Below, in pieces: positions 61,437 to 64,000 of a DNA stretch of 64,000 nt. The notes under the pieces were generated by a model. That model searched no databases. It was not told where the DNA came from and worked only from the letters and a program-made list of their open reading frames with translations. The translations under genes were made by a program, and so were the position numbers. The number at the start of each line of letters is the position of its first letter. Position 1 is the first letter of the stretch. The stretch spans positions 146,302-210,301 of the forward strand of contig CAWEWG010000014.1 in NCBI GenBank assembly GCA_963812795.1. Reading direction: 5' to 3'. The stretch comes from Hyphomicrobium_A sp963812795. GTDB lineage: Bacteria > Pseudomonadota > Alphaproteobacteria > Rhizobiales > Hyphomicrobiaceae.

Positions 61437-61640
61437 GCCTATCCTCCTGTGCTCGTTACCGCCGCGAAGGGGAACGCCGAAATCGGGCAGGCGTTTGGCA
61501 ACGACCGTTCAACTCTCCCTTATCAGCCGACACGTGGGCCGCTCGCGCGGCGTAGACCCGATACCGCCGGTGCCGGGCGTCTGCTTATATTCTTTTCGCC
61601 ATAACTCGTCGACGGGCCGGCAGTGCTAAGGCAGTAGCGC

Positions 61641-62252
61641 ATGAGCAGCGATGCACGCCTGTTCGCGCCGTCGGCGGCGCGCAATCGCGATCCGATCTGG
61701 GCCGTGCTGCGCCACGAGCTGCCGGCGCGCGGATTGGTGCTCGAGGTAGCGAGCGGATCGGGCGAGCACACTGTGCACTTTGCGCGCCTCGCCGGTTCGC
61801 GGATCGTCTTGCAGCCGAGCGATCCCGATGCACAGGCGCGCGCCAGCATCGATGCGTGGGCCGCCACGTCGGGCCTGGCGAACATTCTCCCGGCATTGGC
61901 GCTCGACGCCGCGGCCGAAGCCTGGCCGATCGCGCGCGCCGACGTCGTCGTCTGCATCAACATGATCCACATCGCCGCGTGGTCCTCCACTGTCGGGCTC
62001 GTGCGCGGCGCCGCGCGCGTGCTGCCGCCGGACGGACTGCTGTTCCTCTACGGCCCCTATAGGCGCGACGGCCGCCACACGGCGCCGAGCAACGCGGCGT
62101 TCGATGCGGACCTGCGCCGCCGCAACTCCGAATGGGGCGTGCGCGACCTCGAAGCCGTCGCCGACCTCGCCGTCGCCTCCGGCTTCACGCCGCCGGTCGT
62201 CGCCGAGATGCCCGCCAACAACCTCTGCGTCCACTTCCGCCGCGGCGCGTGA
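61641..62252 (+). CDS. DUF938 SAM-dependent methyltransferase-like protein
   Basis: A 203-residue protein of the DUF938 family. FAPSAARNRDPIWAVL at the start, SAM loop VLEVASGSGEHTVHFARL, VVVCINMIHIAAWSSTVGL, YGPYRRDGRHTAPSNAAFD and the NLCVHFRR end are characteristic. Substrate unknown. Length is normal. It is convergent with the regulator gene, whose frame as read runs into it. Confidence 0.9.
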   Translation: MSSDARLFAPSAARNRDPIWAVLRHELPARGLVLEVASGSGEHTVHFARLAGSRIVLQPSDPDAQARASIDAWAATSGLANILPALALDAAAEAWPIARADVVVCINMIHIAAWSSTVGLVRGAARVLPPDGLLFLYGPYRRDGRHTAPSNAAFDADLRRRNSEWGVRDLEAVADLAVASGFTPPVVAEMPANNLCVHFRRGA

Positions 62253-63187
62253 CGCTCTCCCGTTACGACCGAGAGGTGGCCGCGCGAACCTTCGAATTCG
62301 CTCAGCTCCGGCGAGCAAAGCTCGATGAAGCGATAGACGTAGCCGCGCAAATAGCGCCCGCGCCGGATGGCGATGCTCGACGTGCTGGCGGCGAACAGGT
62401 GCTTGCTGTCGAGCAGACGCAAGCCGGTATCCCGCTCGGCATCGAAGGCCATGGAGGCGATGATGCCGACGCCGAGGCCCACCTCGACGTAGGTCTTGAT
62501 CACGTCAGCGTCGAGCGCCGACATGGCGAAGTCGGGGACTAGTCCTGCCTCGGCGAAGGCATCATCGATGCGCGTGCGCCCGGTCAACCCCTCGTCATAG
62601 GTGATGAGCGGGAAATCGGCGACGGCCTCGAGCGTCAGCCGCTGCATGCGTTCGAGCGCGTGTCCCGCGGGAACGATGACGGCGTGATCCCAGGAGTAGT
62701 AGGGAAATGCCACGAGCCCCGGATGATGCTCGAGCGCGTCGGTGGCGATGCCGATGTCCGTCTTGTCATCGAGCAGGATGGTGGCGATCTCCCTGGGGCT
62801 CGCCTGGTGCAGCACCAAGCTCACGTGCGGGAACGCCTCTTTGAACCGCGCGATGACGGGTGGCAGCGTGTAGCGCGCTTGCGTATGCGTGGTGGCAATA
62901 CGCAGCGTGCCTACGTTGGTGCCGGACTGGCGTGCGCTGATCTGGGATAGGTTCTCCGCTTCGAGCAGCATGCGCTCGATGATCTCGACTGCCTCGCGCC
63001 CGGCGTCGGTGAGGCCCAGAAGCCGCTTGCCGCGCCGCACGAACAGCTCGATGCCGAGCTCCTCCTCGAAATCCTTTACGTGCTTGCTCACCCCCGATTG
63101 CGAGGTCAACAGAACGTTGGCCACTTCGGTCAGGTTGAAGTTGCGCCGCGCCGTCTCGCGGATGATGCGAAGCTGTTGAAAGTTCAT
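62057..63187 (-). CDS. CysB-like LysR-family regulator
   Basis: The N-terminus MNFQQLRIIRETARRNFNLT and the helix-turn-helix ANVLLTSQSGVSKHVKDFEE are typical of CysB/Cbl, activators of sulfur assimilation that sense acetylserine or sulfur depletion. The effector domain has IATTHTQARYTLPPVIARF, ITYDEGLTGRTRIDDAF and VYRFIELCSPELSEFE. CysB is about 320 residues, but as read this one is 376, the last 65 running antisense through the DUF938 gene. Removing one G in GAAGGTTCG near 62295 would end it at 62263 after EVRAATSRS, with no overlap. No sulfur gene is adjacent. Confidence 0.86.
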   Translation of the reverse strand: MNFQQLRIIRETARRNFNLTEVANVLLTSQSGVSKHVKDFEEELGIELFVRRGKRLLGLTDAGREAVEIIERMLLEAENLSQISARQSGTNVGTLRIATTHTQARYTLPPVIARFKEAFPHVSLVLHQASPREIATILLDDKTDIGIATDALEHHPGLVAFPYYSWDHAVIVPAGHALERMQRLTLEAVADFPLITYDEGLTGRTRIDDAFAEAGLVPDFAMSALDADVIKTYVEVGLGVGIIASMAFDAERDTGLRLLDSKHLFAASTSSIAIRRGRYLRGYVYRFIELCSPELSEFEGSRGHLSVVTGERHAPRRKWTQRLLAGISATTGGVKPEATARSATASRSRTPHSELRRRRSASNAALLGAVWRPSRL

Positions 63188-63585
63188 GCGCGGCTCAGTG
63201 TTGAGCCGCGATCAAATAGACCCGCGCGCATGGCATCCCCGCAAAGCACACTCAGCGAGCCGCGAACCTAGTCGGTCTTAGCGGCGCACTGAATAAACAT
63301 ATTCAACTTAGCTTATTCAGAATCCTGCAGTAGCCGCGGGCCACACCCGCCGTTCGATGCCTCAATTCCGCGATCAGCTTCAGCTCCCGAGCTAACGCGA
63401 TCGCTCATCTCGTGCTCGCGAGGATGCGAACGAGATTCCATCAGCCCGATGATCTCAAGTGAACGGCGTGTTCCAGCGGGAACAGAACACGTCGGTGAAC
63501 GGTGGCAACGTCCTCGCATCGAGACCGGCACTGCCTGCTCGACGGAATTTTGGAAGCAGCCATTGAACCCAAAGGATCAGCTCAA
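63188..63585. promoter_or_regulatory. Intergenic region upstream of the CysB-like regulator
   Basis: About 400 bases with relatively AT-rich sequence at 63285-63330. The element GAATAA (63291-63296) ... TTATTC (63313-63318) lies here. Open frames in the rest have no ribosome site; I see no gene. Confidence 0.4.
63291..63318. promoter_or_regulatory. Candidate CysB-type operator
   Basis: GAATAA and TTATTC form a 6-bp inverted repeat separated by 16 bases, about 105 bases before the regulator start on its own promoter side. CysB sites are often AT-rich ATAA/TTAT dyads, and CysB represses itself. The match is by composition and place only. Confidence 0.3.
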
Positions 63586-63795
63586 ATGAACGCCCGCATC
63601 CTCGTCCTCGCCACTGCCGCCCTGATGTTCGCCGCGCCGCTTTCGGGTGCAGCTCAGGCCGGCCGTCTGACCGACCTTGCCAAAGCCTCGCTAAAGCAGA
63701 ACGCGAAGCTGGTGAAGAAGAGCATCAAGTTGAATGCCTTCATCCTCAAGTGCGCCCTCAACAAGAACGGCGGCTGCGGCTTCAAGGACGACTGA
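63586..63795 (+). CDS. Small secreted basic protein
   Basis: A 69-residue product with a signal peptide (MNARILVLATAALMFAAPLS, cut near AQA-GRL) and a mature part of about 43 residues with many Lys (KASLKQNAKLVKKSIKL) and two cysteines (KCALNKNGGCGF) that could form a disulfide. AAGGA lies before the ATG. No family recognised; it resembles nothing toxic or antimicrobial that I can name, although the short basic helix would fit such a role. Confidence 0.62.
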   Translation: MNARILVLATAALMFAAPLSGAAQAGRLTDLAKASLKQNAKLVKKSIKLNAFILKCALNKNGGCGFKDD

Positions 63796-64000
63796 TCTCA
63801 CGGCCATCGGCGTCCCGCGCGCCTCCCCGGGCGTGCGGGATGTCCGAGGCCTCTCGATCAGCGACGTCTCCTCCTGCACTTAAAGCCCCCACTGGCCACG
63901 CGTGGAACCAATCCCCACTCCTCCCTTCAGCCCCTGCGCGCCTCAAGATCTTTTTTGCCCGTCGTTTCGGTGACCGGGCAATTCAACTAGACTGCACCGC

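Noticed and set aside
63813..63841. GC-rich inverted repeat after the small secreted gene
   Set aside because: Imperfect stem without a T-run on either side; not enough to call a terminator.
63691..63879. 62-residue minus-strand frame at the right end
   Set aside because: Antisense to the small secreted gene; no ribosome site.

Overview
This is a GC-rich chromosomal window from an alphaproteobacterium, most likely of the order Hyphomicrobiales (Rhizobiales). The placement rests on family content and gene order: a DivK-PleD response-regulator pair, an EipB (DUF1849) periplasmic protein, a DUF3572 protein, a BcsS-type protein, a PHA phasin, a carboxypeptidase with a SPOR domain, ClpS-ClpA, GatCAB, and the run pyrB-pyrC-plsY-dprA-topA-rnr-DUF983-rpmG. 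No tRNA, rRNA, CRISPR array, insertion sequence or prophage is visible.

Layout. 0-5.6 kb: partial outer-membrane protein, serC, a DUF4139 protein, purA, and a GFA-family enzyme. 5.7-11 kb: two tiny membrane peptides below the ORF-caller limit, then an iron-uptake type locus (PepSY membrane protein and a six-helix membrane protein, divergent from a TonB-dependent receptor). 11-19.9 kb: TerB-like and SnoaL-like proteins, clpS-clpA, phasin, dacA with SPOR, and a coupled VWA/J-domain/membrane-protein cluster. 19.9-27.5 kb: putA, panC, a DMT exporter and parE. 27.5-34.3 kb: ArsR-SRPBCC pair, a BNR-propeller/MoaD-like pair, GNAT, a Tat-type deaminase, HIT, COG3146, GDPD and RidA. 34.4-48.6 kb: EipB, DUF3572, divK-pleD, rpmG, DUF983, rnr, topA, dprA, plsY, pyrC and pyrB. 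48.7-54.7 kb: AidB-like acyl-CoA dehydrogenase, PcfJ-domain protein, ruvX and a membrane protein with a spermidine-synthase-like domain. 54.8-64 kb: gatC-gatA-chorismate mutase-membrane protein, L,D-transpeptidase, bactofilin, gatB, BcsS-like, DUF938, CysB-like regulator and a small secreted protein.

Data quality matters here. From about 20.6 kb onward many genes, several of them normally essential (parE, topA, pyrB, gatA, gatB), are broken by frameshifts. In every case I could resolve, removing one extra base restores the expected family sequence; I found none that needs an added base. That insertion-only pattern points to uncorrected sequencing error rather than gene decay, so the broken genes are given as single spans with the break positions stated.

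The most interesting biology is in small or coupled elements: the two micropeptides near 6 kb, the BNR-propeller gene overlapping a MoaD-like gene that ends in Gly-Gly, the VWA/J-domain pair, a dihydroorotase homologue without its HxH metal site beside pyrB, a structured leader before a 64-residue gene inside the pyrB-rnr run, and an intergenic RNA-like element with two competing hairpins near 38.05 kb.
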